Position numbers and translations under genes: made by a program
In this document: one piece after another, positions 25,878 to 34,461 of the stretch
Layout: every line of letters starts with the position of its first letter
Position numbering within the stretch: position 1 is the stretch's first letter
Assembly: GCF_003990445.1 (NCBI RefSeq)
Contig: NZ_REEZ01000001.1
Location: 558,001-622,000 of the forward strand
Length of the DNA: 64,000 nt
Origin: Pararhodobacter zhoushanensis
GTDB lineage: Bacteria > Pseudomonadota > Alphaproteobacteria > Rhodobacterales > Rhodobacteraceae
Direction of reading: 5' to 3'
The notes under the pieces: model-generated
What the model was told of the DNA's origin: nothing
The model's database searches: none
Seen by the model: the letters and a program-made list of their open reading frames with translations, nothing else

Positions 25878-28800
25878 TCAGAAGGTGAGGGCGACCTCGA
25901 AAGACAGGCCGTAGCCGGAGACGTCGGCATCGCGGCCCAAACCCTCGACAAAGGCAGCGCCGGAGGAGCGAAGCCCCTGCCCGTTGTCATAGCTCAGACC
26001 GAAATCCAGGCGCAGGCGATGGCCTTCTTCTTGCGTAATATAGGCACTGGCAGCCCCGCTGCCCTCGGTGCGGCTGTAGATCCCCGAGACCCCGAAATCG
26101 AGCAGCAGATCGCCTTGGGACACAAGGATCGGAACTTCGAAATCCATTCCGAGTGCAAGCTCGGTCAGGGTCACCCTTTGCTCAGGAACAACCGTACCGG
26201 CGCTGACATAGGCATTTTGCGCGTCGCTGACATGGCTCAGCGTCAGATTGGGGATAAGGGTCCATCCCCTTTCCGTCGCGATGCGCCCCTGCGCCCCCAA
26301 GGTGGCCAACAGACGGTCACCCGAGAAGCGGCCGCTCTGTCCGGTGGACAGGGTGATGTCGTTGTCCGTCTGTCCGAACAAAAGCCGCCCATCGACAAAG
26401 AACGGATGATCGCCGATCTGGGCAGCGAAATAGGGGCCGACAAGCCAGCCCGTCCCTTCGACCGTGGTCCCCCGCGCGTCCTCTTGTTGCGCGAAGTCAT
26501 ATTGCAGCATCGCGCCGACGATTGCTCCAGAAGACAGCTGCCTGTGATAGCCAAGGGACGCGAGGCCATAGCGCAATTCTTCGCTATCGCTTTCGGACCA
26601 CGAACCGGAAACGGCCAGCCACAGCGGTCCGTTCCCACGCGAGCTCAGGGTGAAGTTTCCGCCCGCACGCGTGACACTGACAGAGGCACTGCCCGAGTGC
26701 TCCCCTGTGACAAAACGCGCGACGTCCGGTTGGTTCTGGATCAGGCTGCGCGCGCGTCCTTGCAAGAAATGCGCGACCGCTTCGCTTTGCTCGGCCGATG
26801 TGTCGAGCTGCGCGACAGCCGTGGCCCCGACAGACGGCTCCCCCGTGATGTCGCGGGCCGCACCGTCTGCAACCGCCACGGTGACGTTGCCGCGATCATT
26901 CGGCGTGAGGGTCGCAGAATAGACCGCGCCACTTCCCCTCAGCGTCCCCATCGACGCGTTGGTGAGGGAAATATCCGACGCCTCGAACCCGATAACAGTC
27001 TCGCTGAAGGTAAAGGTCACATCGAAGGTCTGGCCGCGGGTGATCCTGTCCGGGACGCCCGCTATCGTCAAACCCGGCGTACTGCCATCAGGCACCACGA
27101 CAATGGTGTTCGACGCGAGATTTCCATTGCCCGCCGCGTCGAGAACCGTGCCGGCAAGTAGCTGGACCGACTGCGCGAAATCGGTGCCCGTTGCCTGAAG
27201 CGTGTAGCTGTCGCCCGTGCCCGACAAGTTGGAAAGATCCACATTCGTGGTGGCGAAATCCCCCAGCGCCAGGCCGGTCACATCCTCATCAAAGCTGATC
27301 GTCACCGTATAAGGCGTTCCGGGAAAGCCCGGCGTTGCGGTAAGCGTCGGCGTCGGGGCGGTCAGGTCGGCGGTGTTGGTCACAGCCGTCGCCGCCGTGT
27401 TGCCCAGCCCGGCAAGGTCCGTCACGACGTTCTCGGCAAAGTTGACCGTCACGGCTCCGTCTGCGGTGGGTGTGATCGTGGCGGTGTAGAGCGTGGCGCT
27501 CGTCTGTTGCAGATCGGACGCCGTGCCGTTGGTGACGCTGATGTCCCCAAGCTCGAGCCCGGCCACCTCTTCGGAGAAGGTCATTGTCAGCGTGAAGGCC
27601 GCGTTCACCAGACCCGAGGGCATATCCAGCGTCACCGTCGGGCGGGTCACATCCGCCGTGGTGCTTGCCGTGTTCGAGGCAATGCTCTCGTTGCCCGCCG
27701 CATCGCTGGCGACAGCCGCGCCCACCGACACGGTCATCATGCCGTCGGCCGATGGCGTGATCGAGGCCGAATAGAGCCGTGCAGAGACGGTTTGCAAGTT
27801 CGAGGCAACGCCGTTCGTCACGGTGATGTCGCCAAGCGCGAAGCCCGTCACATCCTCATCAAAGCTGATCGTGGCGGTATAGGGGTCGCCCGGCGCGTTG
27901 GCGGTTAGGCTGACCGTCGGCGTCGGGGCGGTCAGGTCGGCGGTGTTGGTCACAGCCGTCGCGGCCGTGTTGCCCAGCCCGGCGAGGTCCGTCACGACGT
28001 TCTCGGCAAAGTTGACCGTCACGGCCCCGTCTGCGGTGGGTGTGATCGTGGCGGTGTAGAGCGTGGCGCTCGTCTGTTGCAGATCGGACGCCGTGCCGTT
28101 GGTGACGCTGATGTCCCCAAGCTCGAGCCCGGCTACCTCTTCGGAGAAGGTCATTGTCAGCGTGAAGGCCGCGTTCACCAGACCCGAGGGCATAGCCAGC
28201 GTCACCGTCGGGCGGGTCACATCCGCCGTGGTGCTTGCTGTGTTGGAGGCGATGTTGCTATTGCCCGCCGCATCGCTGGCGACGCCCGCGGCCACCGACA
28301 CGGTCATCGTGCCGTCGGCCGATGGCGTGATCGAGGCCGAATAGAGCCGTGCAGAGACGGTTTGCAAGTTCGAGGCAACGCCGTTCGTCACGGTGATGTC
28401 GTCGAGCGCGAAGCCCGTCACATCCTCATCGAAGCTGATCGTGGCGGTATAGGGGTCGCCCGGTGCGTTGGCGGTCAGGCTTACCGTCGGCGTCGGGGCG
28501 GTCAGGTCGGCAGTGATGGTCGCCGCCGTCGCCGCCTCGTTGCCAAGACCGGCAAGGTCCGTCACGAGGTTCGCAGGGAAATTGACCGTCACCGTGCCGT
28601 CTGCGGTGGGGGTGATCGTCGCCGTGAAAGTGGTCGTGCTGGTTTGTTGCAAGTTCGAGGCCGCGCCATTGCTGACCGAAATGTTGCCCAAAGCGATCGC
28701 GCTCACCTGTTCGGATAAGGTCATCGTCAGCGTGAAGGGCGCATTCACAGGCCCGGTTGGCACATCGAGCGTCACCGTCGGGCGGGTCACATCCGCCGTG

Positions 28801-29819
28801 GTGCTCACCGTGTTGGACACGGTGTTGCCATTGCCCGCCGCATCCGTGGCAGCGCTTGCAGCCACGGACACGGAGACCGTGCCGTCGGCGTCGGGCGTGA
28901 TCGTGGCAGAGTAGACCTGTGCCGAGACGGTCTGAAGGTTCGACGCCGTGCCGTTCACAACGGTGAAATCGCCAAGTGCAAATCCGGTCATGTCCTCGTT
29001 GAAGGTCACGGTCACATTGAAAGGGCCATTCACCTCAGTGGGGATCGCGGAGATCACAGCGCTCGGCGCTGTCACATCCCGCGTGCCGCTGAATGTCGCG
29101 CCTGTGCCCAGATTGCCGAGCTGATCGGCGGCTGCCGCATCGGCAACGGAGACCTGAAACGCTCCTGTGGAGCTGAGGGTCAGATCGGCAGTATAGGTAT
29201 TGCCGCTGCCGCTGAAATTCGAAAAGGAGCCGGTGCCTGAAACCAGGGTCAGGTCGCTTACGTCGAACCCGGTCGCGGTTTCGGAAAAGGTGAATGTCAG
29301 CGGGACCACGGAATTGTTGGTCGGCTGGCTGGACGACGAGGTGATCGACAGCGTCGGGCCCATATTGTCAATGCGGTAGCCCTCACTCGTGCCGATCACT
29401 GAAAAAATGGTCATGGCATTACCCGCAAGATCGTAGATGGTCGCTGTGGAGAATAACCCTAAGCTTACAGTGCCCGTACCATCACTCGCGCCAACATCGA
29501 ATGTAAGTCCCAAACGATAGACAGATGAAGACACTTCGGTTTCTGTCGTTGCTAAGGCAGAGCGAAATGGAAGGCCGCTTGAGTGATATATGCCAAAATC
29601 CGTTGAGAGATTGACGTCTGTCACCGGTTCGGAAAAGGTTATTTCCCACATCAATTCGCTTTTTGCATCGACACGTTCCTCTAAAGGATCATACCGTGTA
29701 ATCGACACGACGCGTGGTCGCCTGGTGTCTTGGGCATGGGCTTTCTGGATAAAAGCACTGGTGCAACACAGCACCACCAAAGCCATCGCGATGTGTTTGA
29801 GAAAACTTCGTCCGTTCAT
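25878..29819 (-). CDS. Autotransporter adhesin with bacterial Ig-like repeats
   Basis: A 1313-residue protein with a signal peptide ending AHAQD near residue 31. An N-terminal beta-rich domain and nine Ig-like repeats of about 90-95 residues follow. Each repeat has ITFSE/FDEDVTG, a short glycine-aspartate strand (LGDISVTNG), and ends near VTDLAGL or SDAAGN before a TADVTRPT or TADLTAPT linker. The last about 300 residues form an autotransporter-type beta-barrel that closes with an aromatic residue (ALTF). The passenger would be exported by type V secretion and exposed as an adhesin. The start at 29819 has AGGGGAAG upstream; the open frame further up lacks a signal. Repeats 4-5 and 6-7 are nearly identical. 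Confidence 0.85.
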   Translation of the reverse strand: MNGRSFLKHIAMALVVLCCTSAFIQKAHAQDTRRPRVVSITRYDPLEERVDAKSELMWEITFSEPVTDVNLSTDFGIYHSSGLPFRSALATTETEVSSSVYRLGLTFDVGASDGTGTVSLGLFSTATIYDLAGNAMTIFSVIGTSEGYRIDNMGPTLSITSSSSQPTNNSVVPLTFTFSETATGFDVSDLTLVSGTGSFSNFSGSGNTYTADLTLSSTGAFQVSVADAAAADQLGNLGTGATFSGTRDVTAPSAVISAIPTEVNGPFNVTVTFNEDMTGFALGDFTVVNGTASNLQTVSAQVYSATITPDADGTVSVSVAASAATDAAGNGNTVSNTVSTTADVTRPTVTLDVPTGPVNAPFTLTMTLSEQVSAIALGNISVSNGAASNLQQTSTTTFTATITPTADGTVTVNFPANLVTDLAGLGNEAATAATITADLTAPTPTVSLTANAPGDPYTATISFDEDVTGFALDDITVTNGVASNLQTVSARLYSASITPSADGTMTVSVAAGVASDAAGNSNIASNTASTTADVTRPTVTLAMPSGLVNAAFTLTMTFSEEVAGLELGDISVTNGTASDLQQTSATLYTATITPTADGAVTVNFAENVVTDLAGLGNTAATAVTNTADLTAPTPTVSLTANAPGDPYTATISFDEDVTGFALGDITVTNGVASNLQTVSARLYSASITPSADGMMTVSVGAAVASDAAGNESIASNTASTTADVTRPTVTLDMPSGLVNAAFTLTMTFSEEVAGLELGDISVTNGTASDLQQTSATLYTATITPTADGAVTVNFAENVVTDLAGLGNTAATAVTNTADLTAPTPTLTATPGFPGTPYTVTISFDEDVTGLALGDFATTNVDLSNLSGTGDSYTLQATGTDFAQSVQLLAGTVLDAAGNGNLASNTIVVVPDGSTPGLTIAGVPDRITRGQTFDVTFTFSETVIGFEASDISLTNASMGTLRGSGAVYSATLTPNDRGNVTVAVADGAARDITGEPSVGATAVAQLDTSAEQSEAVAHFLQGRARSLIQNQPDVARFVTGEHSGSASVSVTRAGGNFTLSSRGNGPLWLAVSGSWSESDSEELRYGLASLGYHRQLSSGAIVGAMLQYDFAQQEDARGTTVEGTGWLVGPYFAAQIGDHPFFVDGRLLFGQTDNDITLSTGQSGRFSGDRLLATLGAQGRIATERGWTLIPNLTLSHVSDAQNAYVSAGTVVPEQRVTLTELALGMDFEVPILVSQGDLLLDFGVSGIYSRTEGSGAASAYITQEEGHRLRLDFGLSYDNGQGLRSSGAAFVEGLGRDADVSGYGLSFEVALTF
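27346..28485 (-). repeat. Two tandem 570-bp copies inside the autotransporter gene
   Basis: The sequence beginning GTCGGCGTCGGGGCGGTCAG occurs at 27346, 27916 and 28486, exactly 570 bases apart. The two units between them (27346-27915 and 27916-28485) are nearly identical at the DNA level, each encoding two Ig-like domains. The next unit leftward in the protein (28486 to about 29050) is related but diverged. The near identity points to a recent duplication. Confidence 0.9.
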
Positions 29820-30413
29820 CTTCTTCCCCTTAAGTCTGGGGCATGAAGAACAAGCAACATACCCCATGGGTGACACAGTCCTTCGACTGCGCTGCATCCA
29901 TTTAGCCAGTTGCTTGCGACGGAAAGACGCGAATACGCGTCTTCGGATCTTCCCGAAAGCCGACATCTTACCGGTGAGGCTGTTTACACCGGGGGTTCTC
30001 AAGCAGCGGCAATTTCCACAATTAAAGGAAAAAGGAAAAGAGCCTGCTGGCTTGTCATGAGAAAACAACGGCTTGTGCGGCGTTTAGGTCACAGCTATTA
30101 AAACCGAAAACTCTGTTGCGACCGTTGGTCTGTAAAAATCAACAGATATTGCCTCTGGCAAACCATCTCTGTTTCCCAGGCAAGAACAACCACCCGCTCG
30201 CTATTGCTTGACTGTTTGCCTTGGGCCGAAAGCCGCCCGGCACCGTTCATGGCTTTCGTGACACCATGGACCGCGCGTGGACAATTGGCGCGCCAGAGGC
30301 CCCTAAGCACAGACCGTCAGGCTTCCCCCGGCCGCCTCAGCGATCCGCGCAATGCCGCCCGTCACGCCCGCGTTTATGCCGGTGACACGCGCCACGTCTC
30401 GGCGTCGCTGCCG
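29820..30413. other. 594-bp intergenic region: autotransporter leader and AT-rich spacer
   Basis: No gene of confident quality lies here. The part next to the autotransporter holds an 8-bp perfect hairpin (AAGACGCG at 29924-29931, CGCGTCTT at 29936-29943) followed at once by a TTCGG/CCGAA stem. A 7-bp inverted repeat (TCTGTTG 30112-30118, CAACAGA 30140-30146) lies further up. The autotransporter promoter is probably between 29950 and 30250. The right end, 30303-30413, contains a short open frame on the minus strand (see findings). The region is AT-richer than the surrounding genes. Confidence 0.5.
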
Positions 30414-31415
30414 TCAGATCGTTTCCGCCAGATTGAACAGACAATCGCCCAGTCCCGCCAGCGTCAGCGCCCGGCGGCATGAGACGATGCCTTCCGCGGC
30501 GAACCGCAGTTCGGTCGGCGGGGTCAGCACCTGATCGATGTGATAGAGCAGGCCCGCACTCTGGCCTTTGCTGACCGCGTCGCCCGGCGCTGCGTGCGGC
30601 TCGAACAGACCGGCGTGGCGGGCGTAGATCGACAGATCGCGCGGCAAGGTCCGCGCAAAACGCGTCTCGGCGCGCGGCGGAACGTCAGCGCCCTGCCAGA
30701 TCCCGTAGGCCGCCAGAACGCGGCGCGTGCCTTCTTCGGCGTGGCGTGTGCCTTCGGGGTCCAGCGTGGCACCGCCCCCCAGTTCGCAGGTGATCGCCGG
30801 TATCCCGCGCTCGGCGGCAGCGGCGTAGAGGGTTGTCGCCCCCCCGCCACCACCGCCTTGCGTCAAGATGCTCCAGGGAGCACTGAAGACCTCAAGCAGC
30901 TTGCGGATGGCTGCATCGGTCTCGGGTGCCTTGCCGTAGTGTCCCAACCCGCAATGCACATAGTTCAGCGAACGCCCGCCCGAATGCAGGTCGATGACCA
31001 GATCGGCACGCGCAAAAAGTTCAGTCGAGATGTAATGCGCCAGCATCTCGGTCGGCGTCCCCGCAGCGCGCCCGGGAAAGGCGCGGTTCAGGTTGCCCTC
31101 GTCGAGGGGCGAGACACGGCGTCCGGCGCGCACGGCCGGGGCGTTGAGCGGGGGCAGGATGATCACCCGGCCCGTGACATCCGCCGCGTCGATCGCGCGG
31201 GCCAGACGGTTAAGCGCGACCTGTCCCTCGTACTCATCGCCATGGTTGCCTGCGCAGAGCAAGGCGGTCGGCCCCTCGCCGTTCTTGATGCGCACCACCG
31301 GGACGCCGATCCAGCCATAGGCCGAGGTGTCGACCGAATGCGGAATGCGCAGGAAATCGCTGTCCTTGCCTTCGGCGTCGAAATCCAGTCCACACCAGAC
31401 CATGCTCTTGTCCAT
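30414..31415 (-). CDS. Zinc-dependent deacylase, DoeB-like (succinylglutamate desuccinylase/aspartoacylase family)
   Basis: The 333-residue protein has the metal motif GNHGDEYEG (His58, Glu61), the third ligand in DLHSGG (His144), the substrate-arginine region NLNRAFPG (Arg111) and a general-base-type Glu211 in CELGGG. This is the M14-like AstE/aspartoacylase fold. The long GNHGDEYEGQ form resembles DoeB/EutE, which deacetylates N-acetyl-diaminobutyrate in ectoine breakdown. Its start at 31415 follows AAAGG; a GTG at 31430 overlapping the ATPase stop is an alternative. Being last in an operon with an EhuBCDA-like importer and a C-S lyase-like enzyme, it probably deacylates the imported compound. 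The substrate is not proven, and the ectoine hydrolase DoeA is not nearby. Confidence 0.8.
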   Translation of the reverse strand: MDKSMVWCGLDFDAEGKDSDFLRIPHSVDTSAYGWIGVPVVRIKNGEGPTALLCAGNHGDEYEGQVALNRLARAIDAADVTGRVIILPPLNAPAVRAGRRVSPLDEGNLNRAFPGRAAGTPTEMLAHYISTELFARADLVIDLHSGGRSLNYVHCGLGHYGKAPETDAAIRKLLEVFSAPWSILTQGGGGGGATTLYAAAAERGIPAITCELGGGATLDPEGTRHAEEGTRRVLAAYGIWQGADVPPRAETRFARTLPRDLSIYARHAGLFEPHAAPGDAVSKGQSAGLLYHIDQVLTPPTELRFAAEGIVSCRRALTLAGLGDCLFNLAETI

Positions 31416-31426
31416 CGCCGCGCCTT

Positions 31427-32170
31427 TCACAGGATTTGCCCGAGAAACAAGCGCGTCCGCTCGTTCTGCGGGGAGTTGAAGAAGTCTTCGGGCGGCGCGG
31501 CTTCGACGATCTCGCCCCGGTCCATGAACACCACCCGGTCAGCCACCTTGCGCGCAAAGCCCATCTCATGCGTCACGCAGATCATCGTCATCTGACCCTG
31601 CGCAAGGTCGATCATGACATCGAGCACTTCCTTGATCATTTCGGGATCCAGCGCCGAGGTCGGCTCGTCGAACAGGATCACCTGCGGGTTCATGCACAGC
31701 GCCCGCGCGATGGCGACGCGCTGCTGCTGGCCGCCTGACAACTGGCTGGGAAACTTGTCAGCCTGCTCGGGGATGCGCACGCGCGCAAGGTAATGATGCG
31801 CGATCTCTTCGGCCTTGGCGCGCGGCATCTTGCGGGCACGGGTCAGCGCCAGCGTGCAGTTGCGCAACACGGTCAGGTGCGGGAACAGGTTGAAGTGCTG
31901 GAACACCATCCCGACCTCGCGCCGCAGTTCCGGCAGGCGGGTGCCGTGCGCGCCGATCTCGGCCCCGTCGACGATGATCTTGCCCCCGTCGTGCCGCTCA
32001 AGCTGGTTGATGCAGCGGATCAGCGTGGACTTGCCCGACCCCGATGGCCCGCAGATCACCACGCGCTCGCCCTTGGCGACGGTGAGCGAGACGTTGGTCA
32101 GCGCCTGAAACGTCCCGTATTTCTTGGTCACGCCCTGCAGCGAGACGGCGGGGATCACAGTTTCGGTCAT
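31427..32170 (-). CDS. Amino-acid/ectoine-type ABC transporter ATPase (EhuA/GlnQ-like)
   Basis: A 247-residue cytoplasmic ATPase with Walker [11 protein letters not shown]-loop [11 protein letters not shown], signature LSGGQQQR and Walker [15 protein letters not shown]. The polar amino-acid transporter subgroup is clear from [20 protein letters not shown]. It powers the two permeases encoded immediately upstream. It overlaps the deacylase frame at the 3' end. The start at 32170 is preceded by GAGAG; the open frame further upstream covers the permease 3' end and is not coding. EhuA is the closest named type because the cognate binding protein looks like EhuB. Confidence 0.9.
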   Translation of the reverse strand: MTETVIPAVSLQGVTKKYGTFQALTNVSLTVAKGERVVICGPSGSGKSTLIRCINQLERHDGGKIIVDGAEIGAHGTRLPELRREVGMVFQHFNLFPHLTVLRNCTLALTRARKMPRAKAEEIAHHYLARVRIPEQADKFPSQLSGGQQQRVAIARALCMNPQVILFDEPTSALDPEMIKEVLDVMIDLAQGQMTMICVTHEMGFARKVADRVVFMDRGEIVEAAPPEDFFNSPQNERTRLFLGQIL

Positions 32171-32195
32171 TGCTCTCACTTTCAATACGCGGCGC

Positions 32196-32855
32196 TCAGC
32201 GTTTGGCCGAGGCGAGCAGGCGCAGTTCCAGCCACCGGACGCCCTGCCCGATCGCGACGGCCAGCACCAGGAAGATCGCGCCGACCACCAGCATGGGTTC
32301 GGCATAGCGGAAGGTTCGCGAGCCGATATCCAGCGCCGAGCCCAGCATCTCGGGCACCGCGATGACCGCCAGATACGGCGTCGCCTTGAGGATCGACACA
32401 AAGTAGTTGCCCATCGGTGCCGCGATGTTGCGCAGCATCTGCGGGGCGATGACAAAGGCGATGACATCGAGCCGGGTCAGGCCGATGGCCTTGGCCGCCT
32501 CGGTCTGCCCGCGCGGGATGGCATCAATCCCGGCCTTGAACACTTCGGCCAGATAGCCGCTGTAATAGACGCTCAATCCGATCACGCCGACGACCAGCGC
32601 AGGCAGCACGACGCCCCAGAACGGCAACACGAAGTACAAGAAATAGAGCTGCACCAGTACCGGAGTCGAGCGGATCGCGTCGATGACAAAGCGCATGAGC
32701 AGCCCCATCACGCGGCTGGTGCGGCGCAATACCTCGAACACGAACCCCAGGATCGACGCGCCGAGCGCGCTGGCCACCGTGACCCAAAGCGTGGTGAACA
32801 AGCCCTTGAGAATGAAGGGCAGTGTCGAGAGTGCGAAATCGACATCAAAGGTCAT
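32196..32855 (-). CDS. ABC transporter permease (EhuD-like)
   Basis: The 219-residue inner-membrane protein has about five helices and the HisM/GlnP-type EAA loop ([20 protein letters not shown]) facing the ATPase. It pairs with the preceding permease, as in EhuC/EhuD heterodimers. The N-terminus begins [19 protein letters not shown]. It overlaps the upstream permease by 11 bases and has AAGGGGG as ribosome site. There is no periplasmic insertion. Confidence 0.86.
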   Translation of the reverse strand: MTFDVDFALSTLPFILKGLFTTLWVTVASALGASILGFVFEVLRRTSRVMGLLMRFVIDAIRSTPVLVQLYFLYFVLPFWGVVLPALVVGVIGLSVYYSGYLAEVFKAGIDAIPRGQTEAAKAIGLTRLDVIAFVIAPQMLRNIAAPMGNYFVSILKATPYLAVIAVPEMLGSALDIGSRTFRYAEPMLVVGAIFLVLAVAIGQGVRWLELRLLASAKR

Positions 32856-33504
32856 GAAGCCCCCTTGCGGGCGTTGAGACCCGCCGCTCCAGCATCCGTC
32901 CCAGAATGGTCGCGGGATAACAGACGATGAAATAGGCCACGAGCAGGCCGGTATAGGTGCCAACCGGGTCATAGCTCAGCTGCGACAGCTCTTTGGCGCG
33001 AAAGGTCATGTCGGTCAGGGTGATCAGCGACACCAGCGCAGTCCCTTTGACGAGCTGGATGAACTGGTTGACGAAGCTGGGCAGCATGGCGGTGAAGGCC
33101 TGCGGCAGCTCAACCAGCCCCAGCACCTCCCAGCGCCTGAGGCCGAGCGCGAGCCCGGCCTCAACTTGTCCCTTGTCGAGCGATTGCAGGGCTGCCCGCA
33201 CGGCCTGGCTGCCATAGCCACCGATGTTGAGCCCCAGCGCCATCGCCCCGACCGTCATCCCCGACAGGGTGAGGCCGAAGCTGGGCAGCGTGTAATACAT
33301 CACAAACAAGGTGATGATCACCGGCGACGAGCGCCAGAACTCGATCACGGCGGTAACGGCAAGCCGGGCCCACCCGCGCGTGAAGTGCTGCAGGATGCCA
33401 GCGCCAAAGGCGAAGGGCACGGCGTAGAGCATGCCGTAGAACGTCACGGTAGCGGTGACGCCGAACCCCTCAAAGATGCCCGCAAGGATGTTTGGGAAGG
33501 TCAC
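32845..33504 (-). CDS. ABC transporter permease (EhuC-like)
   Basis: A 219-residue HisQ/HisM-family permease with five membrane helices. It has the EAA-type loop SLDKGQVEAGLALGLRRWEV and the conserved IEFWRSSPVIITLFVMYY segment. It begins 24 bases after the binding-protein gene and overlaps the next permease, so the transporter genes are tightly coupled. The conserved GLNIGGYGSQAVRAALQ stretch precedes the EAA loop, as in ectoine and polar amino-acid importers. Confidence 0.86.
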   Translation of the reverse strand: MTFPNILAGIFEGFGVTATVTFYGMLYAVPFAFGAGILQHFTRGWARLAVTAVIEFWRSSPVIITLFVMYYTLPSFGLTLSGMTVGAMALGLNIGGYGSQAVRAALQSLDKGQVEAGLALGLRRWEVLGLVELPQAFTAMLPSFVNQFIQLVKGTALVSLITLTDMTFRAKELSQLSYDPVGTYTGLLVAYFIVCYPATILGRMLERRVSTPARGLHDL

Positions 33505-33528
33505 GAAGCCTGTCCTTCAACGACGACG

Positions 33529-34410
33529 TCAGTTGGCGGCGCAGATATCAGCCGTGGTCCGCGACGGCGGCATTTCAGCCGGGCCGAAGCCATAGCGGCC
33601 CATGATTTCTTCCAGCGTTCCGTCCTCGATCATGACGGACAGCTGCGCGTTATAGGCGTCGCGCAGCGCGGTATCCTCGGGCCGGAAGGCGATGGCGGTA
33701 TACATCGCCGCCGGGGTGCCGTCAGCCCGCATCAGGCCCTCAAACGGCTCAGCGCGCTCGAGTCCGCGCTCGGCCAGGTTGGGATCAGCCAGAAGCGAGA
33801 TCACCGAGGGCGACGACAGCGTCGCCGCCTGTGCCCGTCCGGCCAGCAGCGCCGAGACCAGATCGTTGGTTTCGGGCAGTTGCAGCATCTGATCCTCGGG
33901 TACGCCGGCTTCCATCGCGTTGCGCGAGTTCAGCGTGCCCCGGCCCCCGGCCAGTATCAGATCCGGGTTCTGGACGAAATCGGCGTAGGAGTGGATGTTA
34001 TGCGGGTTGCCCTGCTCGACCAGCAGCCCGTCGCCGATGGACAGATCCGGCTCGCTGAAGATTACCTGCTCGCACCGCTCAGGCGTGATGGCGATCCCCG
34101 AGGCGATCATGTCGAAACGGTTGGCGCTGAGGCCGGGGATCAGCGCGCCGAAATCCGAGATAACGAATTCAATGTTCTCGACACCCAGATGCGAGAAGGC
34201 GGCCCGCACCAGATCAGGGTGATAGCCGGTGGCCTCGCCGTCGGTGCCGCGAAAGCCCCAGGGCGCACGGTTGTGAATGCCGATGACCAGCGTGTCCGAA
34301 GACAGGCGCTCGGTCAGGGCAGTATCGGCCATGGCAGGCGCGGCAAATCCGCTGGCAAGCGCGGCGCTGCACAGGGTGGCGGCAAGAAAGTTGCGTCGGG
34401 TCTGGGTCAT
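33529..34410 (-). CDS. Periplasmic substrate-binding protein, EhuB-like
   Basis: The 293-residue protein has a Tat-like or Sec signal (TRRNFLAATL then an Ala-rich stretch, cleavage near residue 28) and a solute-binding family 3 fold. Features in common with EhuB (ectoine/hydroxyectoine) are ISDFGALIPGL, the ITPERCEQVIFSEP stretch, a GNP turn, and GYHPDLVRAAFSHLGV near the N-terminus. The ligand could be ectoine or another small zwitterion. Comparison is from memory of the family, not from an alignment. The gene is second in the operon, 51 bases after the PLP enzyme. Confidence 0.78.
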   Translation of the reverse strand: MTQTRRNFLAATLCSAALASGFAAPAMADTALTERLSSDTLVIGIHNRAPWGFRGTDGEATGYHPDLVRAAFSHLGVENIEFVISDFGALIPGLSANRFDMIASGIAITPERCEQVIFSEPDLSIGDGLLVEQGNPHNIHSYADFVQNPDLILAGGRGTLNSRNAMEAGVPEDQMLQLPETNDLVSALLAGRAQAATLSSPSVISLLADPNLAERGLERAEPFEGLMRADGTPAAMYTAIAFRPEDTALRDAYNAQLSVMIEDGTLEEIMGRYGFGPAEMPPSRTTADICAAN

Positions 34411-34461
34411 CTGGACGTCCTGTCTGTTGGGAGGGGGGTTGGCTGTCGGCCAGGTTTGTTT

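Noticed and set aside
27346-28485. Tandem repeats as a CRISPR array
   Set aside because: The repeat unit is 570 bases and lies in frame in a coding sequence for Ig-like domains.
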